A stretch of DNA of 6,935 nucleotides from an uncultured Lachnospiraceae bacterium. Lineage in GTDB: Bacteria; Bacillota; Clostridia; Lachnospirales; Lachnospiraceae. This document shows positions 1 to 5,916 of the stretch, piece by piece. Position numbers and translations under genes: made by a program. The notes under the pieces are model-generated. The model saw only the letters and a program-made list of their open reading frames with translations. It did no database searches and was not told the origin of the DNA. How positions within the stretch are numbered: position 1 is the stretch's first letter; each line of letters starts with the position of its first letter. The stretch is from NCBI GenBank assembly GCA_947068385.1, contig CAMTBF010000193.1:1-6935 (forward strand). The letters run 5' to 3'.

Positions 1-1814
1 CAGAGCCGGACATAAAGCCCTTCCTTCTGGTCAAGAAGCTCCTCGTGGGTGCCCGTCTGGATAATGGCCCCTCCGTCAAAGACGAAGATCAGGTCGCAGA
101 AACGGCAAGAGGACATCCGGTGGGAAATATAGACGCTGGTCTTGTTCTCCACCATCTGACCGAAGCGGCTGTAGATCTCGTACTCACTGACCGGATCCAG
201 GGCGGCGGTGGGCTCGTCAAGGATGACGATGGGTGCGTCCTTGTACAGCGCCCGTGCGATGGCAAGCTTCTGCCCTTCGCCGCCGGAGAGCTCCACGCCG
301 TCCTCCTTCTGCTGAAAAAGGCCGGTGTCCAGCTTTTCCGGCATCTGTTCCACCCGCTCCCGCAGCCCGGCCTTCTCCAGGCATTCCCAGACCCGCCTGG
401 GCTCGTAGTCCACGCTGGCGGCCACGTTCTCTCCCAGCTTCATGGAGAAGAGCCTGAAGTCCTGGAACACCACCGACAGCAGGGACAGGTACTCCCTATA
501 GTCATACTTGCGGATGTCGATACCGTTGAGCAGGATCTCCCCCTCCGTGGGATCGTATAGGCGGCACAGGAGCTTGATGAACGTGGTTTTCCCTGCGCCG
601 TTGGGACCTACGATGGCTAACTTCCGGCCTTTGGGCAGACGGCAAGAGATGTGGCGGAGGCTCCACTGCTCCTGATTGGGATACCGGAAGCTGACATTCC
701 GAAATTCCAGTTCATAGTCTCCATCATCCCGCTTTTCCACAGGAAGGGTGCCATTGTATTTCTCCGAAGGGATGGCCAGGAAGTCCGCATACTCCCTGAG
801 ATATTTGCGCTGAAGGTCCAGGCGGCCTGCCAGGGCCACCGCCTCCCGTACCGCTCCTGCCAGGGCCGTGATGGCTCCCACCTGCATGGACACCATGCCC
901 ACCGTAATGAGGCCTGCCATGGCTTTCAGCCCCACGAAAAGATAGGCAATAAGCACCGTAGTCAGATTCACCACTGCCACAAGGCTTTGGATGGCCTGGT
1001 TGCGCAGGCCAAAAGTCTTTGCGTGTCTGCAAATGGCATCCACCACCCGCTCATACTTGTCCACCAGCATGTCACTGATATGGTAGGTCCGCTGATCCTT
1101 ACCCTGCCGGTAGTCCTCAACGATACAGCTGAGGGCTCCCCCCCGGCGGTTTCCGTCCACGTTGATGTCATACCACTCCAGATTTACCCGGTTGGCCCAC
1201 CTGGTCAGCGGTATACAGGCAAAGGGTGCTGCCAGGGCCAGCGCCACTGCCACCAGAGCCAGCCAGGGAGAATTCAGTACCTGAACCCAGACATCCGCAT
1301 CCGCCGGAAGGGAACTGCTGACAAAGAGGCGGCTGACGGTGACGAGGGCATAGAGCACCGTGAGACCGTGACCCAGGAGCTCAGAAAGGTTCCAGACAAA
1401 CTCAAAAAAGCTTCCCCTGCTGGTGCAGCCTTCCTCTGCACGGGCTTTTTTATTCATGATTTCCTGTGTCTCTAACTGTTGGAAATCCATGGTCATGCAT
1501 TTCTCCATCATGGCTCCAAGGGCCAGCTCGTCCGCGGTGAGGGCTTCCGCCCGACAGAGCCAGCGCAGGATCCGGCTGCTGCACCCAAACGCAAAATCCA
1601 GTCCAATCATCCACCAGACCAGCACCATGACTCCCTCTCCCCCTGTCAAAAGACGGTCAAGGATGATAGCGCCAAGGATGATGTTCACAAAGGGAAAGGC
1701 GCTTTCCAATACAGCGGTGATAAGCGCCGCCGGGAGCGTGGCAGGGCGTCTGCGCTGGACCAGGGCGATCAACCGGCGGCAGTCCCCCCAGAGACCGTTT
1801 TCAGGCATTTTCAT
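1..1814 (-). CDS. ABC exporter half-transporter (membrane domain + ATPase), second gene of pair, C-terminus cut by window edge
   Basis: About 604 residues are visible. The frame is still open at the left edge, and by family length only a few residues should be missing. I translated it by hand. An N-terminal membrane domain has hydrophobic helices near residues 26-52, 60-78, 148-168, 183-203, 277-296 and 297-315. The ATPase domain follows: Walker A GPNGAGKTT (403-411, K409), signature LSGGE (509-513), Walker B VILDE (D533, catalytic E534), then the AALD D-loop and H-loop H565 in ISHR. Family knowledge: type IV ABC exporters work as dimers and move lipids, drugs or peptides out of the cell using ATP. 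There is no C39 peptidase domain, so it is not a leader-cleaving bacteriocin exporter. The ATG start at 1814 is chosen for its GAGGAGG site six bases upstream. It overlaps the previous ABC gene by 14 bases, which suggests translational coupling and a heterodimer. The substrate is unknown. Confidence 0.93.
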   Translation of the reverse strand, partial: MKMPENGLWGDCRRLIALVQRRRPATLPAALITAVLESAFPFVNIILGAIILDRLLTGGEGVMVLVWWMIGLDFAFGCSSRILRWLCRAEALTADELALGAMMEKCMTMDFQQLETQEIMNKKARAEEGCTSRGSFFEFVWNLSELLGHGLTVLYALVTVSRLFVSSSLPADADVWVQVLNSPWLALVAVALALAAPFACIPLTRWANRVNLEWYDINVDGNRRGGALSCIVEDYRQGKDQRTYHISDMLVDKYERVVDAICRHAKTFGLRNQAIQSLVAVVNLTTVLIAYLFVGLKAMAGLITVGMVSMQVGAITALAGAVREAVALAGRLDLQRKYLREYADFLAIPSEKYNGTLPVEKRDDGDYELEFRNVSFRYPNQEQWSLRHISCRLPKGRKLAIVGPNGAGKTTFIKLLCRLYDPTEGEILLNGIDIRKYDYREYLSLLSVVFQDFRLFSMKLGENVAASVDYEPRRVWECLEKAGLRERVEQMPEKLDTGLFQQKEDGVELSGGEGQKLAIARALYKDAPIVILDEPTAALDPVSEYEIYSRFGQMVENKTSVYISHRMSSCRFCDLIFVFDGGAIIQTGTHEELLDQKEGLYVRL

Positions 1815-3618
1815 ACTGTACCTCCTCGCTGCGGTAATAAGAACTCTGGAGCCGGAACAACTGTGCATATTTCCCACCCTGTTCCAACAGTTCCCAGTGA
1901 GTGCCCACCTCAGCGGCGCGGCCGCGTTCCATGTAGACTACGCGGTCGCAAAACTGGGTGGAGCTAAGGCGGTGAGAGATGAATATGCTGGTCTTTCCCC
2001 CTGTGGTCCGGGCATACTTCTGGTAGAGATCCGCCTCCGCCAGGGGATCCAGGGCAGCGGTGGGCTCGTCCAGAATGAGCAGGGGCGCATCCTTATACAG
2101 CGCCCGTGCAAAAAGCAGCCGCTGCTGCTGTCCGCCGGAAAGGTCGATTCCGTCCTGCTCCAGCTGCTGGGTGATGGAAGTATCCAGTCCTTTGGGCAGA
2201 GCTTCCACCGCCTCCTTCAGCCCCGCCTGGTGGAGACAGGACCAAACCCGGTCACGGTCATAGTCCTCTCTTCCGGAAACGTTCTCTCCGATGGTGAAGG
2301 GGAGGACTTTCATGTCCTGATACAGTGTCCCTACCAGCCGGAGATACTCCACAGCATGGAAGGCAGTGGTGGGGATACCGTCCACCAGAATTTCACCGCT
2401 GTCCGGCTTATAGAGGCCAGAGAGAAGCTTGACCAGGGTGGTCTTCCCTGCGCCGTTGAGTCCCACCAGAGCGATTTTCTCCCCCGGACGGATGGTGAAG
2501 GACAGGCGGTCGATCACCGGTCCTTCCCCACCGGGATAGGTAAAGGTCACGTCCCGCAGCTCCACCTGGGGCGGGCGCCTCACCTGAGAGACATCCGGCC
2601 CAGGGCCGTGGTTGAGCACGTCCTTCTGCTCCAGAAAGTCCCGCAGATCGTCCACTTCCAATGTCTCATAGCGCCAGTCATCGCTGGTGGCCACAAACTC
2701 GTTGAGCCACTTTGTGAACGTGGAGATGATGCCGATGGTCAGGGTGAACCCAGCCGCGTCCATATTTCCGGCCAGGAAAGCCCCCACCAGCATGGCATAG
2801 GCCAGGGCATCCCGGACCACCAGAAATACACTGTCACTGACCGAGCGCAAGGCCCTTCGTGTGAAGGACTGCCGCCGCCACTTATCCCGACCCATGACGC
2901 AGGCATTGTGGGCATCCATGAGCCACTTCTCCATATGGTAGAGGCGGATATCCTTGCCGTTGGCGGGCTGCCCTCCCTCCCGCCGCAGGTACTTTTGCCC
3001 CTGAAGAAAGGTGTCCGCCGTGGGCTTTGTCCGCATATTGAAATGCCAGGCCCAGAGGGCAATGAAGTAGTTCGCCCCGGTCATTGCCAGCAGCACCAGC
3101 AGGATACGCCAGTCCAGCCGAACCGCCGCGGCCCCGTAGAGCACCATTCCGATGAGGTTCAGCAGCCACGGTTCCAGATGCCGGAGCATCCCTTCCACTC
3201 CCACGTCATTGCCGCTCAATGCCGCACTGGCAGTAGCCGCCTTCTTCTGACCCTCCGGCGATTCCAGCAGACAGAAATCCATTGTGAGCGCCTTGCGGAA
3301 GTAGACCGGCGTGAAGGTCTGGGCACGAAAGCGCATATTCTTGAAGCTCATCACCTGGGTCAGATACCCGGCAAGCGCCGTCCCCAGGGCGTACAGGGCC
3401 ATTAACCCTAAGATTGCCGTCAGATACTGTCCCATACTCCCGCCTCTGGTCAACGCGGCCACTGCCGCCGTGGGCAGCAACGTCGCCACTACCGGCAACG
3501 CCAGCTTTACCGCCAGTGCCGCCGCTAGAGCCGGCAGATACGTGCGGTCTGCTTTTGTTACATGGCGCAGCAGATACAGGATATTTTCCGCTGTTGAGTG
3601 CCGCTTTTTTCTCTCCAA
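1801..3618 (-). CDS. ABC exporter half-transporter (membrane domain + ATPase), first gene of pair, TTG start
   Basis: A complete half-transporter of 605 residues, a normal length for the family. Six probable membrane helices lie near residues 26-56, 64-88, 151-166, 171-191, 262-284 and 290-305. The ATPase domain begins near 350: Walker A GLNGAGKTT (386-394, K392), Q-loop Q434, canonical signature LSGGQ (493-497), Walker B LLILDE (D517, catalytic E518), D-loop AALD and H-loop H549. I chose the TTG start at 3618-3616 because AGGAAGGAG lies eight bases upstream. In-frame upstream ATGs would overlap the putative -10 box, the terminator or the kinase gene. Family knowledge: an ATP-driven exporter in the cytoplasmic membrane. 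Its stop overlaps the start of the next ABC gene by 14 bases, so the two probably form a heterodimer. Both partners keep intact ATPase motifs, unlike heterodimers with one degenerate site. There is no peptidase or substrate-binding domain, so the substrate cannot be told. Control by the upstream two-component system is inferred. Confidence 0.95.
   Translation of the reverse strand: MERKKRHSTAENILYLLRHVTKADRTYLPALAAALAVKLALPVVATLLPTAAVAALTRGGSMGQYLTAILGLMALYALGTALAGYLTQVMSFKNMRFRAQTFTPVYFRKALTMDFCLLESPEGQKKAATASAALSGNDVGVEGMLRHLEPWLLNLIGMVLYGAAAVRLDWRILLVLLAMTGANYFIALWAWHFNMRTKPTADTFLQGQKYLRREGGQPANGKDIRLYHMEKWLMDAHNACVMGRDKWRRQSFTRRALRSVSDSVFLVVRDALAYAMLVGAFLAGNMDAAGFTLTIGIISTFTKWLNEFVATSDDWRYETLEVDDLRDFLEQKDVLNHGPGPDVSQVRRPPQVELRDVTFTYPGGEGPVIDRLSFTIRPGEKIALVGLNGAGKTTLVKLLSGLYKPDSGEILVDGIPTTAFHAVEYLRLVGTLYQDMKVLPFTIGENVSGREDYDRDRVWSCLHQAGLKEAVEALPKGLDTSITQQLEQDGIDLSGGQQQRLLFARALYKDAPLLILDEPTAALDPLAEADLYQKYARTTGGKTSIFISHRLSSTQFCDRVVYMERGRAAEVGTHWELLEQGGKYAQLFRLQSSYYRSEEVQYENA
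1815..1826 (-). promoter_or_regulatory. Ribosome binding site of the second ABC gene, inside the first ABC gene
   Basis: On the minus strand AGGAGG lies at 1826-1821, followed by a six-base spacer TACAGT and ATG at 1814. It sits within the last codons of the upstream ABC gene. It favours the first ATG over a second in-frame ATG at 1808, and it points to translation of both subunits from one message. Confidence 0.8.
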
Positions 3619-3635
3619 AGAAATCACTCCTTCCT
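3619..3635 (-). promoter_or_regulatory. Strong ribosome binding site that fixes the TTG start
   Basis: On the minus strand AGGAAGGAG (3635-3627) is followed by eight bases and TTG. No ATG or GTG lies at a better distance: an in-frame GTG overlaps the purine-rich site itself. This decides the start of the first ABC gene. Confidence 0.75.
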
Positions 3636-3647
3636 GTTTACCGCCCA

Positions 3648-3674
3648 AGTATAGCATATCCGTCCCACAAAAAA
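3648..3674 (-). promoter_or_regulatory. Probable promoter of the ABC gene pair (extended -10, weak -35)
   Basis: On the minus strand TGC-TATACT forms an extended -10 element with the -10 hexamer at 3653-3648. The predicted message would begin near 3641, leaving a leader of roughly 23 bases before the TTG start. At the -35 distance there is only the T-run of the preceding terminator (3674-3669), a poor -35 match. An extended -10 promoter with a poor -35 would fit activator dependence, for example on the LytTR regulator encoded just upstream. That link is inference. Confidence 0.55.
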
Positions 3675-3712
3675 CGAATCCGTGCATGAATTGTAGAAAT
3701 TCAAGCACGGAT
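3669..3712 (-). terminator. Rho-independent terminator after the regulator-kinase operon
   Basis: Read on the minus strand, ATCCGTGC (3712-3705) pairs perfectly with GCACGGAT (3685-3678). Inside this is one T-T mismatch, then T-A and GAATT/AATTC pairs, closing a five-base loop TCTAC. The stem thus covers 15 positions with one mismatch. TCG and six Ts (3674-3669) follow. The T-run is only on the minus-strand side, so termination acts in the direction of the kinase gene. The long dyad could also serve as an operator for the ABC promoter immediately behind it. Confidence 0.8.
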
Positions 3713-3729
3713 GACAAATATGTTTTGTG

Positions 3730-3757
3730 CGCAGAAATAATTACGCAGGAATAGTTA
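3730..3757 (-). repeat. Tandem 14-bp direct repeat at the end of the kinase gene
   Basis: On the plus strand CGCAGAAATAATTA (3730-3743) is followed directly by CGCAGGAATAGTTA (3744-3757), 12 of 14 bases identical. The second unit includes the stop codon of the kinase gene. On the minus strand the units read TAACTATTCCTGCG and TAATTATTTCTGCG. LytTR-type regulators usually bind paired direct repeats, so it could be a regulator site, but it lies about 77 bases upstream of the putative -10, with the terminator in between. Function is unproven. Confidence 0.5.
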
Positions 3758-4480
3758 CAGGGGCAGTAAAATCTCTGTGGCAAATACGCCCGGTTCATTT
3801 TGCCGGTTGACGTAGCCGCCGTATTTTTCCACTACGCGGTCGATGCGCTTAAGGCCGTGTCCGTGGTTGCCCCGCTTGGCGGAGATATAGGCGGCATCGA
3901 TTTTGCGGACGGTCTCAGTGGTAGCGTTTGAGATGGATAGGTAGAGCTGCTGTTTCAGTACACCGATGTACAGCCGCAGAAAGCATGAGCCCTCCTCCAC
4001 CTTTTCGCAGGATTCCATGGCGTTGTCGATGAGATTGCCCAGGATGACGCACAGGTCAATGTCGGACACGGTGAGGTTTTTCGGGACCGTGGCCTTAAAG
4101 TTGAGGTCGATGCCCTGTTTCAGCACCAGGGAGAGTTTTGCGTTCAGGATGGCATCCACGCTGACATTGCCCGTCTCCGCCAGCGCGCGGATGCCGTCCA
4201 GGTCGTCCTCCAGACGATCCAGGTACGACCTGGCCCCGGCGGTCTGGCCCATATCCAGGCGGGCCTTGAGGGTCTGCAGATGGTTGTGGTAGTCGTGCCG
4301 CCAGCCCCGCATGGTCAGGTACAGGTTCTCCACCTCCGCGATCTGCCGGGCCAGCAGCTTGTTCTGATAGGCGGCGATGCGCCGATCGCTGCGCCGCAAC
4401 AGCACCCAAACCGTTACCGCCACTGCTCCCGCCGCTATTGCTGCCAGCCCTGCGGCCAGCAGGATCATCCAAAGCTTCAT
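3755..4480 (-). CDS. Short GHKL-type (AgrC-like) sensor histidine kinase with one membrane helix
   Basis: 241 residues, short for an AgrC-like kinase because the usual multi-helix sensor domain is missing. Residues 5-27 form a single hydrophobic helix, followed by a helical linker. The phosphoacceptor region is WRHDYHNH (60-67) with H62 the likely phosphorylated histidine. The ATP-binding domain shows the N-box GNLIDNAMESC (148-158) and the G-box region NHGHGLKRI (205-213). Family knowledge: such HPK10-type kinases phosphorylate LytTR response regulators. The regulator is encoded just before it, with one base between stop and start; AGGGAG lies seven bases upstream of the ATG, inside the regulator gene. 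This supports co-translation and a cognate pair. With almost no extracellular part, the signal may be sensed in the membrane, in the cytoplasm, or through a partner such as the ABC exporter; that is inference. An intrinsic terminator follows the gene. Confidence 0.93.
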   Translation of the reverse strand: MKLWMILLAAGLAAIAAGAVAVTVWVLLRRSDRRIAAYQNKLLARQIAEVENLYLTMRGWRHDYHNHLQTLKARLDMGQTAGARSYLDRLEDDLDGIRALAETGNVSVDAILNAKLSLVLKQGIDLNFKATVPKNLTVSDIDLCVILGNLIDNAMESCEKVEEGSCFLRLYIGVLKQQLYLSISNATTETVRKIDAAYISAKRGNHGHGLKRIDRVVEKYGGYVNRQNEPGVFATEILLPL

Positions 4481-4481
4481 G

Positions 4482-5198
4482 TCACATCTCCCTGTAGTAG
4501 TCGATGAACGCCCGGTTCAGCTTCTCCCAGGCCCCCCGGCTGACGGGGACACTGCGCCCACCTTCCAGCAGGCACTGACTCCGTCCCACCCGCTCCACAT
4601 GCCGCAGGTTCACCAGGAAGCTCCGGTGTGCGGGGACGAAATCCGTTCCCAGCCGATGGGTCAGGGCGGAGAGCGGGGCCTTCACTGTGATGGAGCCCGC
4701 TGCCGTTTCCAGCAGCACTGTATGTCCCCTAGCCTCCAGATAGAAAATGCTGTCCTCCTCCACCCGGCGCTGCTCCCCATCCACCTCCAGCACGAGATAG
4801 CGTCCGACCCGCCCCATACGCTCCAGCCCTAAGTCCAGCAGGGGAAAGAGATTTTCCTCCGTCACCGGCTTCATGAGGTAGCGCAGGGCGGCAACCTCAT
4901 AGCCCTCAAAGACGTGGTCAGGATAATTGGTGAGGAAGGCCAGGGATACCCGGGCGTCTGTCTCCCGGATCTTCCGGGCCAGCTCCAGGCCGCTGAGCTT
5001 CCCGCCACCCAGGTCAATGTCCAGCAGAATCAGGTCAAAAGGATAGCTGCCCGCCGTTTCAAAGAGCATTTCCTCGCCGCTGGAAAAGGGAAAGGTGCGA
5101 GTATCGCAGGACTGGCCGCGCTCCACGCTCCAACGCCCCACAAGCTGTTCCACCAGCGCCGCCATCGCGGCCTCATCATCGCAGATGGCAATGCGCAT
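4482..5198 (-). CDS. LytTR-family response regulator
   Basis: 238 residues. The receiver domain (about 1-125) has the acidic pair D7/D8, phosphoacceptor D60 in LILLDIDL, T90 in the FLTNYPDH stretch and the conserved K110-P111. A LytTR DNA-binding domain (about 133-236) includes the typical stretch FVPAHRSFLVNLRHVERV (187-204). Family knowledge: AgrA/VirR-type regulators; once phosphorylated they dimerise and bind paired direct repeats upstream of promoters. The start at 5198 is chosen because MRIAICDDE is the usual beginning of the fold and AGAGGAG lies eight bases upstream. A longer reading from 5264 would run through the promoter. It is the first gene of a two-gene operon with the kinase, behind a strong promoter. 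Likely targets are its own promoter and that of the ABC pair (inference). It is a complete, intact gene. Confidence 0.95.
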   Translation of the reverse strand: MRIAICDDEAAMAALVEQLVGRWSVERGQSCDTRTFPFSSGEEMLFETAGSYPFDLILLDIDLGGGKLSGLELARKIRETDARVSLAFLTNYPDHVFEGYEVAALRYLMKPVTEENLFPLLDLGLERMGRVGRYLVLEVDGEQRRVEEDSIFYLEARGHTVLLETAAGSITVKAPLSALTHRLGTDFVPAHRSFLVNLRHVERVGRSQCLLEGGRSVPVSRGAWEKLNRAFIDYYREM

Positions 5199-5235
5199 CG
5201 CTACTGCTCCTCTCTCAATAGAACGATTTTTCCCC

Positions 5236-5264
5236 AGTATACATGATTTTCTTCTTAGGTGCAA
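5236..5264 (-). promoter_or_regulatory. Sigma-A-like promoter of the response regulator-kinase operon
   Basis: On the minus strand TTGCAC (5264-5259), a 17-base spacer and TATACT (5241-5236). Both hexamers are close to the TTGACA/TATAAT consensus with ideal spacing. The predicted start of transcription near 5229 gives a leader of about 30 bases including the AGAGGAG site (5213-5207). The quality suggests basal expression without an activator. Confidence 0.8.
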
Positions 5265-5290
5265 GAGGGTTATGCTCTCTGGATTCTAAA

Positions 5291-5311
5291 CGGTTGTTCA
5301 GCGGTTGTTCA
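5291..5311 (-). repeat. Perfect 10-bp direct repeat, 11-bp period, upstream of the regulator promoter
   Basis: On the plus strand CGGTTGTTCA occurs at 5291-5300 and again at 5302-5311, one base apart, so the two copies lie on the same face of the helix. The repeat starts 26 bases upstream of the -35 box of the regulator operon and touches the stop codon of the coiled-coil gene. Such a position fits an activator or autoregulation site. LytTR half-sites are normally about 21 bases apart, so the 11-base period is not typical. Confidence 0.55.
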
Positions 5312-5827
5312 CACCGACACCGAAAAGCTCGTTTCCTGCTCCATAGGAACTGCATCCCCTGCCTTCGTATATGTCACTGGTTCCTTTACAGCATCGCTCT
5401 TTACCGCACCTGTCTCTGCTCCCACAGCGTCCGTGCCCTGATTGTCCTTCAACAGCACCTTTCCTTCTTCGCTGATCTCCAAGATTTGTCCCTCTATCTC
5501 TTTGGTCTTTGTATTGGTATCGGCATTCCTGCTTTCTTCCATCTTCGCTTCCAGTTTTTCACGCTCTTCCCTGCGCTTCCGGACAGCCTCTTCACGCTGC
5601 AGCTCTGCTTTCTCCCTTGCCTCCTTTGCGTCCTCTTCCATCCCTTTGTCGGCTTCCGCCTTATACTCCTCCGCCTTGTCGGAAAAATCATCGACATACC
5701 CCATTGCGCGCTTCATTGTCTCCGTATCTCCCTTACGCCTTGCTTCCTTGAAAACGCGCATGGGGGTGTTCATCAGATTCATATTCGTCCTCGCGCCAAT
5801 AAGCCCTTCCATTGTCTTCGTATGCAT
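5309..5827 (-). CDS. Small charged coiled-coil protein of unknown function
   Basis: 172 residues; I do not recognise the family with certainty. Residues 1-25 are mildly hydrophobic and rich in Met and Asn (GARTNMNLMNTPMRVF). Residues 26-110 are very rich in Glu, Lys, Arg and Ala and should form a long helix or coiled coil (for example EEDAKEAREKAELQREEAV, 64-82). Then comes a short segment IEGQILEISEEGKVLL and a low-complexity acidic tail ending in SFSVSV. There is no signal peptide, membrane helix, cysteine or catalytic motif. The start is well supported: AAGGAGG seven bases upstream of the ATG. It lies 89 bases downstream of the upstream kinase gene, without a clear terminator between, so it may be co-transcribed with it. 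The composition suggests a cytoplasmic scaffold or partner protein. That is a guess. Confidence 0.8.
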   Translation of the reverse strand: MHTKTMEGLIGARTNMNLMNTPMRVFKEARRKGDTETMKRAMGYVDDFSDKAEEYKAEADKGMEEDAKEAREKAELQREEAVRKRREEREKLEAKMEESRNADTNTKTKEIEGQILEISEEGKVLLKDNQGTDAVGAETGAVKSDAVKEPVTYTKAGDAVPMEQETSFSVSV

Positions 5828-5841
5828 AGTGCATCCTCCTT
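5828..5841 (-). promoter_or_regulatory. Ribosome binding site of the coiled-coil gene
   Basis: On the minus strand AAGGAGG (5841-5835), then seven bases and ATG at 5827. Another ATG directly next to the site is in a different frame and too close. The strong site is the main evidence that this unfamiliar reading frame is a real gene. Confidence 0.7.
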
Positions 5842-5916
5842 ATCTCCATTTTTCAGGGACAGAAGCCCCTCACCTCTTCTTTCGGCCGTGGAGAGATACG
5901 ATATGAGCTTCATGCT

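Noticed and set aside
1423..3405. Long plus-strand open frame of 660 codons opposite the ABC genes
   Set aside because: It lies antisense to two clear ABC transporter genes, has no recognisable domain and no ribosome binding site. It is a shadow of GC-rich coding sequence.
3686..3754. Plus-strand mini frame of 22 codons with two cysteines (MNCRNSSTDDKY...) as a possible peptide
   Set aside because: It starts inside the terminator hairpin, has no ribosome binding site and no promoter on the plus strand.
3616..3798. Longer N-terminus for the first ABC gene from an upstream ATG (3798, or the in-frame ATG within the -10 region)
   Set aside because: It would run through the kinase end, the terminator and the promoter. 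The AGGAAGGAG site points to TTG at 3618.
5199..5264. Longer N-terminus for the response regulator from ATG at 5264
   Set aside because: The extra 22 residues would be encoded by the promoter and leader. The receiver fold begins at MRIAICDDE with its own ribosome binding site.
5828..5916. Possible intrinsic terminator or promoter between the upstream kinase and the coiled-coil gene
   Set aside because: Only short hairpins (for example AGAAG/CTTCT) without a T-run and only poor -10 matches were seen, so neither can be supported.
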